A stretch of DNA of 18,640 bases from Dictyocoela muelleri (lineage: Eukaryota; Microsporidia): assembly GCA_016256075.1 (NCBI GenBank), contig SDVU01000172.1:1-18640 (forward strand). The letters are read 5' to 3'. The notes below the pieces were generated by a model that saw only the letters and a list, made by a program, of their open reading frames with translations, ran no database searches and was not told where the DNA came from. Of this stretch, positions 8,068 through 16,247 are shown piece by piece. Each line of letters begins with the position of its first letter. Position 1 is the stretch's first letter. The translations under genes were made by a program, and so were the position numbers.

Positions 8068-8862
8068 ATGCAAAATTTGTTCTGGATGAGAAGCAATAAA
8101 AATAATCCAGTACCTGTAATAAATTCTTTTTTATTCAGAATAAAGTCAAAAATGGAAAGTGGAAAGTGTTATTGGAGGTGTTCTAAAGAAGGCTGCTCTG
8201 TTTCAGCGATTACTGATCAAAATGAATTAACTAGATTAAATGGAATTCATAATCATTCAAATGATGAAGAGAAGATTTTAAATTTACAATTAAAAGAAAA
8301 AATGATAATGTGTGTCTCCAATGAACCACACAAGAATCTTCAGCAAATCTATGAAAATTTGAAGCATCAGGTAGAATTAGCATATAGCGGAACATCTGAT
8401 TTTTCAAGCATTATTAATTCGTTTGATTACTATCAATCATCTTTATACAGGTTTGATTCAGCTATTGTTCCTTCATTACAGCTTGTTGATTCAGTGACTT
8501 TTGATTATAACTTTTTTAGGTTATCTGTTGATCGTGATTTATTGATTCACGTAGAATTTGATCCTGATCTGGTAATTATTTTAGGAGAAATTAAGTTTAT
8601 TGAAAAATTTACAACATCGAGGAGATTCAAAATAACAATGGATGGAATATTCAAATCTTCTTCTAATTCCTTTAAAGAAATCTACATTCTGCACGGCTGT
8701 TTTTCTGGTCAAAGTTTTCCTTTAATTTATTGTTTTTTGAATGGAAAAACAGAACGATTGTATACAAAGGTTTTAAATATCATAAAACAAAAACTATGGA
8801 TCAACCCCAAAATTTTCCACTCTTTGGACTCAACACCAAAATTTCCTCCCTTATCTTTCTAA
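8068..8862 (+). pseudogene. FLYWCH-MULE transposase 3, C-terminally truncated
   Basis: The frame is uninterrupted for 264 codons. The ATG at 8068 is preferred because the frame before it is the 16-bp repeat and because CCCC stands two bases upstream; the ATG at 8086 is an alternative. A FLYWCH-type finger comes first (YWRCSKEGC, tryptophan codon 8173-8175, closing in HNHSND), then a variable middle region. The start of the MULE catalytic core follows: FKITMDGIFKSSSNSF with the first catalytic aspartate at codon 8641-8643, then ILHGCFSGQSFPLIYCFLNG. It stops 70-odd codons later, without the second aspartate, the glutamate or the C-terminal finger. The Merlin TIR at 8798 cuts in here, so the last ~20 codons are Merlin sequence. 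It is a dead remnant, but much less decayed than the other MULEs in the window. Confidence 0.8.
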
Positions 8863-8892
8863 AATTTTATATAAAATTTTCAAAAAGAGCCC

Positions 8893-9791
8893 ATGTCAAT
8901 AACTGAGGCAGATGAATTAGAAAATTTCTTAGCAAGATGTAATGCAAGAGAACTTGTTAGCTATCTCATGAATAATTCCATTATTGCAAAAGAGGTAGAC
9001 TGCAGTTCTTGTTCAAAAAAATTAACACTTGCTAAGTATTTGAGGAATAAAGATATGTTTGGATAATGTTGTTACAACGAACGTTGTTCAAAGCATAAAA
9101 AATATATTTCAATCAGAGCCGGATCGTTTTTTAGCAAATTTTCAATAGACATCCGGAAAATTATAAAGGTTGTTATTAGATACGGAACCAAACAACTTCT
9201 CTATTCAATAAAAAGAGGGTTGTCCCTGGGAGATAAAACCATCGAAAAAATTATTAAAGAACTTAGATTGCTTATGCCACAATGTGATTTTAGTAATAAT
9301 AAACTAGGCGGCCCGGGGATGGTTGTGCAAATCGATGAAACGATGCTAAATCATACAATTAAGGCTCATCTGAGGACGTTTTTTAGCAAATAGAACAGAT
9401 TATTTGTGTATAATTGAGTTATCAGAAGTAAATTATGAGATGTTTTGTTTGTGTAATTCCAAATAAAGCACAAAGTACGATAGTCCCAATAATTGTTTCT
9501 CAAGTTTGTGTTAACAGCATAATACATACTAATGAACATGGTGCATACTGTAATCTACACAGATATTCTTATATCCATAAGACAGTTTGTCACAAATATA
9601 ATTTTGTTGATAGAGAAACTGGAGTTCATACCCAAGCGATTGAATCGTTTCATAATGAATTTAAACGTGAGATTAAAATGCGAAAAGGACTTAAAACTAC
9701 CCACAGACCTGATTTTTTCAGAGAGTTTTGTTGGTGCTTTAATAACAGAGAAGATTTTTTGAAGAAAGTATTAAAACTAATTGAAGTTTAA
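8893..9791 (+). pseudogene. Merlin/ISXO2-like transposase 1 (broken)
   Basis: Start chosen at the ATG of 8893, which follows CCC directly. The N-terminus carries a zinc-finger-like set of cysteines (DCSSCSKK, then CCYNERC), as in ISXO2-type transposases. The DDE core then shows VQIDETML (first aspartate, codon 9334-9336), IIHTNEHGAY and KTVCHKYNFVDRETGVHTQA running into IESFHNEFK with the glutamate. The second catalytic position is Asn (codon 9531-9533) where the family has Asp. There is an in-frame TAA at 9064-9066 and frame changes near 9385 and 9433. With about 300 codons the length is normal for the family. The enzyme would cut and paste Merlin copies; this copy is inactive. Confidence 0.85.
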
Positions 9792-9926
9792 AAACATTTA
9801 CATTTATTTATTTTAAATTATAACACAGTTTTTTACAATAAATATGACAATCATATCACAATTATGTAAACAAAATAAAATTAAAATATTTTTCCATTTT
9901 AATTTTTTACTACTTTTTTTCCACAT

Positions 9927-9959
9927 CCCCAAAATTCCCCCCGGGGGAAAATTTTTGGG
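9927..9959. repeat. GC-rich palindrome at the right Merlin end
   Basis: CCCCAAAATTCCCCCC is mirrored by GGGGGAAAATTTTTGGG with one or two mismatches. The inner right TIR is therefore half of a 33-bp hairpin, which the left end lacks. Confidence 0.65.
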
Positions 9960-10198
9960 ATGATCCAAAATGTTTACATACCGGAACTGTAAAAGAAATA
10001 TGCAAAAATGATATTTCGATGAAAAAAAATCAATATATAAGTGCCCATTCGTGTGGCCGACCATATAAAAGATTCTTACCTTGTAATGAAAATAATTTAA
10101 AAATTTTATATTTCAATAAAAAAAATCTAAAAATCTGGATCAGAGATACAAATTATGGAGATAAAAAGGTGTTGTATTCATTTTTTGCACTTAGGTAA
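9959..10198 (+). other. Open stretch of 79 codons, unknown
   Basis: The frame is open from the Merlin right end to a TAA at 10196-10198. It contains several Cys/His (DPKCLHTGTVKEICK, then HSCGRPYKRFLPC) and a basic, asparagine-rich tail. In DNA this AT-rich an open run of this length with a mixed residue composition is mildly suggestive of former coding sequence. I recognise no family. It could be the far part of whatever Merlin 1 inserted into, or chance. The minus-strand frame overlapping it (9813-10064) crosses the Merlin TIR and is not a gene. Confidence 0.25.
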
Positions 10199-10362
10199 CA
10201 TCATATAGAAAAAAATAACGAGTTTTAAAATTAAAATTAAAATACAATACGAAAAAATTATAAATTTATTTTTAATAGTCCTTGTATATCATTTGCTTTT
10301 TCACAATCACTAATGATAACTATATTCATCGATATTACGATAATTTAGTTTTATATATTTAT

Positions 10363-11549
10363 TTATTGTGACCAATTTCCTTCTATCGTATTTGTATGTA
10401 CACCATTTTCTTTATTTATAAATTTAATACTATGATTAACAGTATAATGATGATAAAAAGAAGATATTATGGAGAATCTTCTCATACAATCACTATATAT
10501 AATACTACCTGATTGTATATATTTAAGGACTAATTCAGTGGATGTATTTGAATTTTTTTTTTCCTACAGGAATAAGTATAATTCTTCGATTAGGTGTACG
10601 CTCTACCATACAGTAAAACCATAAACCTTCGACATAATGTCCACTATTGTATTTTCTCTTCCCGAACTTACTTTCATCTATTTCTAAAATGATGCCATCG
10701 CCTCTTATAGGCTCTAAAGAGTCGAAATATCTATTTTTAACATTATTTTTTATCTTTTTATAAAACTTTTTTAAAATATTATATTGATAGTTAAAAGATA
10801 ATCATAGTGAATTAACTGAACAATGTTTAATTAAAAATTAAAATATTCCTAAAAATTCATCAATTCCCTTTTTGAAATTTTCAAGGATTGTATATTTATA
10901 TAAAATTTTAGATTTCCCGCGATATTTTCAAGAACAGATCTAGATTTTGCATTTTTTACTTTTATATATCATTTTGTTTCCATAAAATCTACATTTATTG
11001 TACTGGGACTATGGGGGGTATTCGGTTCATGGGGTGGCAATATAGAATTTTTTTTTAAAAAAAAATAATTAGAAAATTGAAATTTTAATCTTTGAAATAA
11101 AGGTTAACATCAATTTTTTATAAATAAAATTATTTTTTATATAATCTAATATTTAAAATCCAAGTTATAAATTTAAATAAACACTATAAATTATTCAAAA
11201 AATAAAACCCAATAAATTGTATTTTTAATCAATAGGAGACAAGTCTCTTGTTAAAATACAATTTATTGTTTTTTTCTTTTTGAATAATTTATAGTGTTTA
11301 TTTAAATTTATAACTTGGATTTTAACTATTAGATTATTTAAAAAAATTTTATTTATAAAAAATTGATGTTAACCCTTATTTCAAAGATTAAAATTTCAAT
11401 TTTCTAATACTTTTTTTAAAAAAAATCTATATTGCCCCCCATAGTCCCGGTTACTCCATAGTCCCGAGACATTTATTATTAAGATTTTCAAAGCAATAAT
11501 TATCAATAAAAATTTTCAGTTCTTAATAATTAAATCTATAAATCATCAT
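10363..11549 (-). pseudogene. Merlin/ISXO2-like transposase 2, split by a foldback
   Basis: Read on the minus strand. A likely start ATG at 11549 lies just after TTACCCCTAC. The N-terminal cysteine region has NNKCRFYGNK and later CKI/KYRGKSK pieces. The DDE core follows: IILEIDESKFGKRKYNSG with HYVEGLW (about 10600-10720), then SGSIIYSDC with the second aspartate and TVNHSIKF. Finally GVHTNTIEGNW carries the glutamate, ending at TAA 10363-10365. The E-S-K-F-G-K-R-K signature marks a different Merlin/ISXO2 subgroup from element 1 (E-T-M-L-N-H). All three acidic residues can be seen, but at least four stops or frame changes break the frame. The 469-bp foldback (11000-11468) interrupts codons for the first cysteine motif. 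Element ends were not found. Confidence 0.8.
11000..11468. mobile_element. Foldback element, 469 bp, with 9-bp target duplication
   Basis: Arms of about 200 bp are inverted copies, with the outer parts reading GGGACTATGG and the inner parts closing around a short GAGAC-aa-GTCTC hairpin near 11240. The direct repeat ACATTTATT stands at 10991-10999 and 11469-11477. Taking the insert and one repeat out restores an uninterrupted reading LNNKCRFYGNK of the Merlin 2 transposase, which supports both boundaries. A 9-bp duplication fits MULE or Merlin machinery. No ORF. Confidence 0.85.
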
Positions 11550-11746
11550 GTAGGGGTAATTTTTTTAACCCCCCCTTTTTATCTCTAAAACTCAACCACT
11601 TAAACCTAAAAATTTTTATTATTGATGAGCCAAAATATGATCTCGCACTATATTTTTTAAATTTATATAATTAACACAATTATGAAATATATACACAAAT
11701 ATTTTAATTCCCCAAAATAGCAAAATTGTACATTTTTAGTGGTACA

Positions 11747-12050
11747 CGGCTTTTAGATCTTCAAAAAATAGTAATTAGTCATTCATGAGAGGTCAAGTTA
11801 CTATTTTTATTTAAAAAGCTCGTTTTTCGAGATGTAAACGAATATATAATTATTTTTATGAATAAACGAATATATGTAAATTTCCAACAAGGAAACTGCA
11901 CGGCTATACTGATACTTCCGCGTATATGTGCATATATAAAAGAAATTAAATTTTCGTTTTAAGAACGAGAAACCGAGCTTTTTTTAATATGTATAGATAC
12001 TTCACCACACAAATAAGACGATTACTATTTTTTAAGGAGATATAAAGCCG
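11747..12050. repeat. Imperfect foldback, 304 bp
   Basis: The outer arms CGGCTTTTAGATCTTC...AATAGTAAT (from 11747) and the inverted right arm (to 12050) agree over about 30 bp with a few changes. Inner arms around AAAAAGCTCG...GAGA also pair (about 11812-11840 with 11958-11990). It is older than the foldbacks at 6800, 7275 and 11000, judging from mismatches. Its middle holds two GAATAAACGAATATAT-like words (about 11838-11876). No coding frame. Confidence 0.6.
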
Positions 12051-12131
12051 GAGAGAACCGAGTATTGTATGTTTTTTATTTTATTTTATTAAATTTCAAA
12101 AGTTTTCGGTGTATTTTTAATTAGAACAGCA

Positions 12132-12212
12132 TAATAAACAGCAAATGAATAAATGTCGTTAATTATAGTAAACATATTATTACATGGGATACAACATCTG
12201 TCTGTAATGGCT
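12132..12212 (+). repeat. 81-bp direct repeat, copy 1
   Basis: Starts TAATAAACAGCAAAT and aligns without gaps to 13850-13930 (about 71 of 81 identical). It is followed within 6 bp by a palindrome (12218-12244). Confidence 0.85.
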
Positions 12213-12217
12213 GTCTC

Positions 12218-12244
12218 TCAACTCGCCCCAATGAGGCGAGTTGA
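12218..12244. repeat. CAACTCGCC palindrome next to direct repeat 1
   Basis: TCAACTCGCC and GGCGAGTTGA form a 10-bp perfect stem around CCAATGA. The same stem occurs at 13810-13845 beside the second direct repeat. At that site the palindrome comes before the repeat, here after it. Confidence 0.75.
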
Positions 12245-12429
12245 CGGATACTCGCCTTAAAAAGACATTTTTTAGGGGTTTATAAAAAATTATAAATTTT
12301 TTTAAAATCAATTATATCTATAATACATATAATTGTTAGTAATATTTTGCATTAACATTTTATAAAATTTTATAAAATTCTTAATGAAAAAGAAACACAT
12401 TTATTAACTACCCTTATTTTTAAGTTTTA

Positions 12430-13785
12430 AAAGGCTAACAATTACTTTTAAATATTGCAAACCCGGATATTCATCATATTTTCTCAATATTTGTTTTAAA
12501 TTTTCATTTCCGTTTGATAAATAAATTGTTGACATAAATAAAACCTGTTTATACTTTTCTCAACTATTGCACGTTGTTTTTTAATTATGTTTCAAATTAA
12601 AACAGACTGGGGTGAGATTTAATAAAAAAATATTTAGAGACACGTGTAAACTTATAAACGATTTGTAGTAGTTGGTATATTTGCATTTACTCTTTTAACT
12701 AATAACCAGAAAATTGGCGAGAATATATTTTTTGTTTCAAAAATTTTATCATAATTGTCACAGCAATAATTTTTCACAAATTCTTCTCAAATAATATAAA
12801 TTTCTCTAGAATTTATTGAAAATTAAAAGGAATATTTTTATTTGGCAACTTTCGATTCTAAACATTCGATCGGAACATATGCTAAGGCGAGTATAATGCG
12901 AAAACATTCTCTGAAATTAGAATACGCATTATAATTGCGTATTAAACTATTTTTTTTTGTATTTTTCTAAACATAATTTGTGTGAAATGAAAGAAATAAC
13001 AAGAAATATCGGAGTGATTGAAAATTTCAGAGAGTGCAAGAAACGCGGCTATTTCAAAATCGATTGTGATGAATTTCGGTTGTTTTTTTAAATAAGTATT
13101 GACAACATATAAAGCTCAAGATATGATACCTTTGACCTGGTTTTCATTAAAATATATACTAATGGAACACATTTTTGCTTAATAAGACCCATTATTGTAT
13201 AAAACTGTTCAAATCCCGTAGGACATGATTTAAATCTTCCATCACAGTACCAGGGTTCTGAGTTTTCAAGATAATAGATGTTGGATGGAAGAAAATATCA
13301 ATATTCTTATAATGTTCGAAGCACTGGAATCGTAAATCAAAAATTTCTCAGATGAATGTGCATTTAATATTTTTAGGAATATCATCATTTTTCGGCACAA
13401 AAAATTCACTTTTTTCTTATATCTTGTTATTTTTTCAATTAAATTTCTAGTTTCAGGCAAATTATTCAAAACTGCTGAACTTGGCACACCTATTTCTATG
13501 AGAATAATATTTCTTGGCCTTTCAGAAGTATTAATAAATCTTTCTAAACACTTTAATCTCAGATATTCGGCCTCATTTTCATCATAATTATCATCATGGT
13601 TATGTTTTTTTATACAAACAATTTTATCATTAATAGAGGCTAATATTCCTTTGTAATTCCTATTTCTACCCCCTCCATGTTATAGTGGAGTTATGTTCTC
13701 GCCTCAAATTATACGCATATCCCTTATATATTTATAATTTGTTTCATCTCTGACTTTTTATGATGTTCATTTTTTCATGATGCAT
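12430..13785 (-). pseudogene. FLYWCH-MULE transposase remnant 4, nearly full length, heavily decayed
   Basis: Minus-strand pieces in alternating frames keep the order of a complete MULE transposase. They begin with a FLYWCH finger (YKGYAYNLRREHNSTITWR, then NYKGILASINDKIV and HNHDDN, about 13590-13785) and a linker with VPSSAVLNNLPETRNLIEKI. The first catalytic motif is WYCDGRFKSCPTGFEQFYTI (aspartate codon 13241-13243), followed by VPLVYILM. The second is FITIDFEIAAFLAL (aspartate codon 13059-13061), then CYFFHFTQIMFRK. Later come FRIILALAYVPIECLE and a TTNR-type region where the expected glutamate codon is now a stop. At least eight stops or frame changes are present. The N-terminal start ATG is placed at 13785 by finger position. 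It is flanked by palindromes and 81-bp direct repeats. Confidence 0.75.
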
Positions 13786-13809
13786 GGTTGTGGATTTTTT
13801 TGGGTGAAA

Positions 13810-13845
13810 ATCCGCCAACTCGCCCACTGTGGCGAGTTGACGGAT
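13810..13845. repeat. Palindrome next to direct repeat 2
   Basis: ATCCG-C-CAACTCGCC on one side and GGCGAGTTG-A-CGGAT on the other form a 15-bp stem with one mismatch around CACTGT. It shares its core with the palindrome at 12218-12244. Confidence 0.8.
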
Positions 13846-13849
13846 TACG

Positions 13850-13930
13850 TAATAAACAGCAAATAAATAAATGTCGTAAATTATAGTGAACAGATTAGTA
13901 CATGGGGTACAACATCTTTCGGTATTAGCT
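13850..13930 (+). repeat. 81-bp direct repeat, copy 2
   Basis: Gap-free partner of 12132-12212 in the same orientation. Together the copies bracket MULE remnant 4. A minus-strand frame across this copy (13744-13959) is accidental. Confidence 0.85.
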
Positions 13931-14321
13931 CTTTTTCTTAGGAATTGCAAAAACATCATTCGTGATTATAAATATTTTAATAGTTGTTATATCTGTTAGT
14001 TATTTAGATTTAATCATATGAGTTTACTTTTTTAAAAAAATTCTCTTTATGTTTGTATTACCGACCAAAATTTATGTCGGTATTACGGACTTGCTCCAAT
14101 ATAGAGGTACCACGTCTATCTAAATACAATATTAAACATAAAAAGATTTAATAACACTACTTTTAAATTAGTTAAAAAAACTAAATATTACTTAAAATTA
14201 TTTTTGTCATTAATCAGAGATTTTACTACATGTATTTATCCGTAAAGGCCTTTCTATTTAAACACATATCTTTCAGTAGATTGAAAAATATAACTTTAAA
14301 TTCTACTTGGATGCTATATTA
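13931..14321. other. Non-coding spacer
   Basis: No gene is seen. It contains a small TACCGAC/GTCGGTA hairpin at 14059-14082 and ends with the TA target dinucleotide (14320-14321) of the IS630/Tc1-like element. Confidence 0.5.
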
Positions 14322-15599
14322 CAGGGTTATGCATTAATATATTAAAAATTATTGATTAATATATTAAAAATTATTGATTAATAAATTAAAAATTATTGAT
14401 GATTATATTAAAAAATATAAAAAATAATTATATTAAAAAATAGCGACATTTAAATTTAACTTTTAAAACTAGGTTTGAAATTAAGAAATCCGAATTTATT
14501 AAATAAATGGTTGTCTCGCTAGTGCAGAATTTATAAATCTTCTCATATTCAAAAACCACCCAATAAAACTAATATTTTCATTATTAAATATACCTACTGC
14601 TCTTATCTTTAGTTCTTCAGAATTTGTTGGTAAGACGTGGAAAGACGCTAATTTTGACTTGAAATAGCTAAAATATTCTTCAATCGGATTTAGTTGCGGT
14701 GAATATGCGGGCAAGAAACGATGCTTTATATTTTTACTATTTAATAAATCGATGACATCACCCCTATGATGAAAGCTGCAATTGTCCATTATCAATATGT
14801 CATCACTGTTGTTTTGGAAATGCGTTGCCAATTTATTTTCAATGAACCCCATGAAGCTTTCACCATTAAAAGAACCATCCTTAATCTCAAAATTGATACC
14901 CCCATTTTTTAATAGCCACCATACAGCTCACGTTTTTCCCTCTATTGTTTTTTACTATTTTGACGGCTTTGGTATTTTTAGGTGAATACCCGTAATTTCT
15001 TGATTGATTTCGATTTATTCCGGTTTCGTCCAAAAAAACCAAATTTTCGTCATTTATAAATTTTAATTCGCGAGCATAAGTCTGCTGGGCATCAATGTTA
15101 CGAGGGTTATGTCTCGCTTCGAAGATTTTAACCAGCCTTTTTCGAGAATAATCCATTTCCTTTAAAATTCTCGAAATAGATGACTGATTTTTATATAATC
15201 CGCACATACTCAACTCCTCTGATAATTCACTCTGCGTATATGAGGGATCACGAAATAAAATTTGTGAAATTTTTGACTTTACCTCTGGACAAGCTTTTAC
15301 CTTACGACCCTTTTTAACACTCAATATTTATTCATCGGTTTTCCCATCACTAATTTTATCAATTAAAGCATACGTTTTGGGTAATGAAAGATTCTCTTCA
15401 AGGGTAATATTTCACCTTTATACCTCGATTAAGCGCCTTTCTTATGTTTTTGATAATATCGGCCGAAATCGATTGTCGTTTTTTTCGTGATTTGTAGTCT
15501 TCATGTGTATTTGAATTTTCGGGCTGATTCGTGTTTTCCATCAGAGGTTATTTTTAATATATTAATCAATAATTTTTAATATATTAATGCATAACCCTG
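14322..15599 (-). mobile_element. IS630/Tc1-mariner-like transposon with 50-bp perfect TIRs
   Basis: CAGGGTTATGCATTAATATA begins at 14322 and its complement ends at 15599. The first 50 bases of the two ends are identical (14322-14371 and 15550-15599). TA stands on both sides (14320-14321 and 15600-15601), the hallmark duplication of this superfamily. Inside each end a 22-bp unit (TATTGATTAATATATTAAAA-type) repeats, about 3.7 times at the left and twice at the right. The 1278-bp length with one transposase gene is typical. Confidence 0.95.
14499..15541 (-). pseudogene. IS630/Tc1-like DD34E transposase (broken)
   Basis: The likely start is the ATG at 15541, just inside the right TIR; about 348 codons follow. 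The N-terminal part is basic and helical with a helix-turn-helix region (SQILFRDPSYTQSELSEEL, then SISRILKEMDYSRKR). The DDE core shows VFLDETGINRNQSR, LIMDNCSFHHRGDV, and YSPQLNPIEEYFSYFKSKL. The spacing from the second aspartate to the glutamate is 34 residues, so DD34E. Three defects are seen: a frame change near 15405-15416, an in-frame TAA at 15328-15330, and a one-base frame change in an A6-T-G5 run near 14901-14911. The last lies in a slippery tract and could be a sequencing error or frameshifting site, but the TAA argues for a dead gene. Confidence 0.9.
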
Positions 15600-15727
15600 T
15601 AATAAAAATTTTCTATTTCTTTATATAATCTTTGTTTTATCGAGTAGATATATACTCGGTTAGAAAAAATAGTTTTAATTTTAATGTAAGATTAGATTAC
15701 ATAGCATATATATTTATTTAATAGTAT

Positions 15728-15829
15728 TTTTACCTATGGTGGAAAATACGTTTTTTTTCACCAACGATAAAAGTAAACATTTTTTATCTAAGGTGAAAAA
15801 TATCCCTTTTTTACTTACGGTGAAAATGT
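15728..15829 (+). repeat. Degenerate tandem repeat of TAYGGTGAAAAT words
   Basis: TATGGTGGAAAATA, TAAGGTGAAAAATA and TACGGTGAAAATGTTCC follow one another at uneven spacing with T runs between. The last copy joins directly to the hairpin-rich repeat at 15829. Confidence 0.45.
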
Positions 15830-16139
15830 TCCTAACGGGTATGGCTGATTAAGACTCAGTCTAAAATTACAATGAAGCAGAAGGGGCCCTCCTAGATGTG
15901 GTGATGAGGTCGACCACACATCTCGGCAAAAAGTAGTGAAAAAAATAAAAATTCATTAAAAAAGCTACTAATTTATTGTATCCTGCCGAGTCATTGATAA
16001 ACGAAAATCGCGTATACAGCTGGGCTTCTGGGTAGCTTAGAAGTATCGTATTCTCGGAACACCAAGAACCAAATGTCTAAAGACCACGGTAGGAGACAAC
16101 TCTCCGGGTTGGCAACTATGGATGTTGTCAGCATGTAAT
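15829..16139 (+). repeat. Hairpin-rich ~310-bp repeat, copy 2 (candidate structured RNA or SINE)
   Basis: Homologue of 1017-1333. The 3' hairpins here are GTCT-aa-AGAC (16075-16084), GGAGA-caac-TCTCC (16092-16105) and GGCAAC-tatggat-GTTGTC (16111-16129). Compared with copy 1, the first stem has different bases yet still pairs, the second changes only in its loop, and the third changes by G-C to G-U and G-U to A-U replacements. Upstream, AGATGTGGT pairs with ACCACACATCT around 15893-15924; copy 1 can form a weaker equivalent. The repeat ends about 100 bp before the SEC66 start, so it might also act on, or be confused with, that gene's leader. Confidence 0.6.
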
Positions 16140-16239
16140 GTATTTTATTAATATTTTTATAATTATTTATTGTTTATTTTATAATTATTGTTTATATTTT
16201 TTATATATCATTTTTTATTAATTTTAATTTAATTAACAG

Positions 16240-16242
16240 CCC
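16240..16242 (+). promoter_or_regulatory. CCC start-proximal signal of SEC66
   Basis: CCC lies 5 bases before the ATG in an otherwise A/T-only leader. A C- or G-triplet just upstream of the start codon is an established feature of microsporidian genes. The preceding TTAATTTAATTAACAG also looks like a 3' splice site, but I see no upstream exon. Confidence 0.6.
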
Positions 16243-16247
16243 ATAGC

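Larger units (their letters stand above)
8798..9966 (+). mobile_element. Merlin (IS1595/ISXO2-type) DNA transposon
   Basis: A 21-bp inverted repeat bounds it: GGATCAACCCC...TTTTCC at 8798-8818, and its complement with about two mismatches at 9946-9966. Between the ends lies a decayed ISXO2-like transposase. The flanks AAAAACTAT and AAAATGTTT agree at 6 of 9 positions, possibly a worn target duplication (Merlin makes 8-9 bp), but this is weak. The right TIR is fused into a GC-rich palindrome at 9927-9959. Its left end truncates MULE 3. I do not see MULE sequence resuming on the right side, so simple insertion into an intact MULE is not proven. Confidence 0.6.

Noticed and set aside
8798-9975. 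Clean insertion of Merlin 1 into MULE 3
   Set aside because: The left junction is convincing, but no MULE sequence resumes on the right and the putative target duplication matches at only 6 of 9 positions.
9813-10064. 83-codon minus-strand frame
   Set aside because: It crosses the Merlin TIR and palindrome and has no motif; it is the shadow of plus-strand sequence.
13744-13959. 71-codon minus-strand frame near the 81-bp repeat
   Set aside because: It is formed across the direct repeat and palindrome; only its last part overlaps the finger region of MULE 4.
14887-14915. Programmed frameshifting in the IS630-like transposase
   Set aside because: An A6 run before the shift is suggestive, but the gene also has an upstream stop and another frame change, so simple decay is the better explanation.
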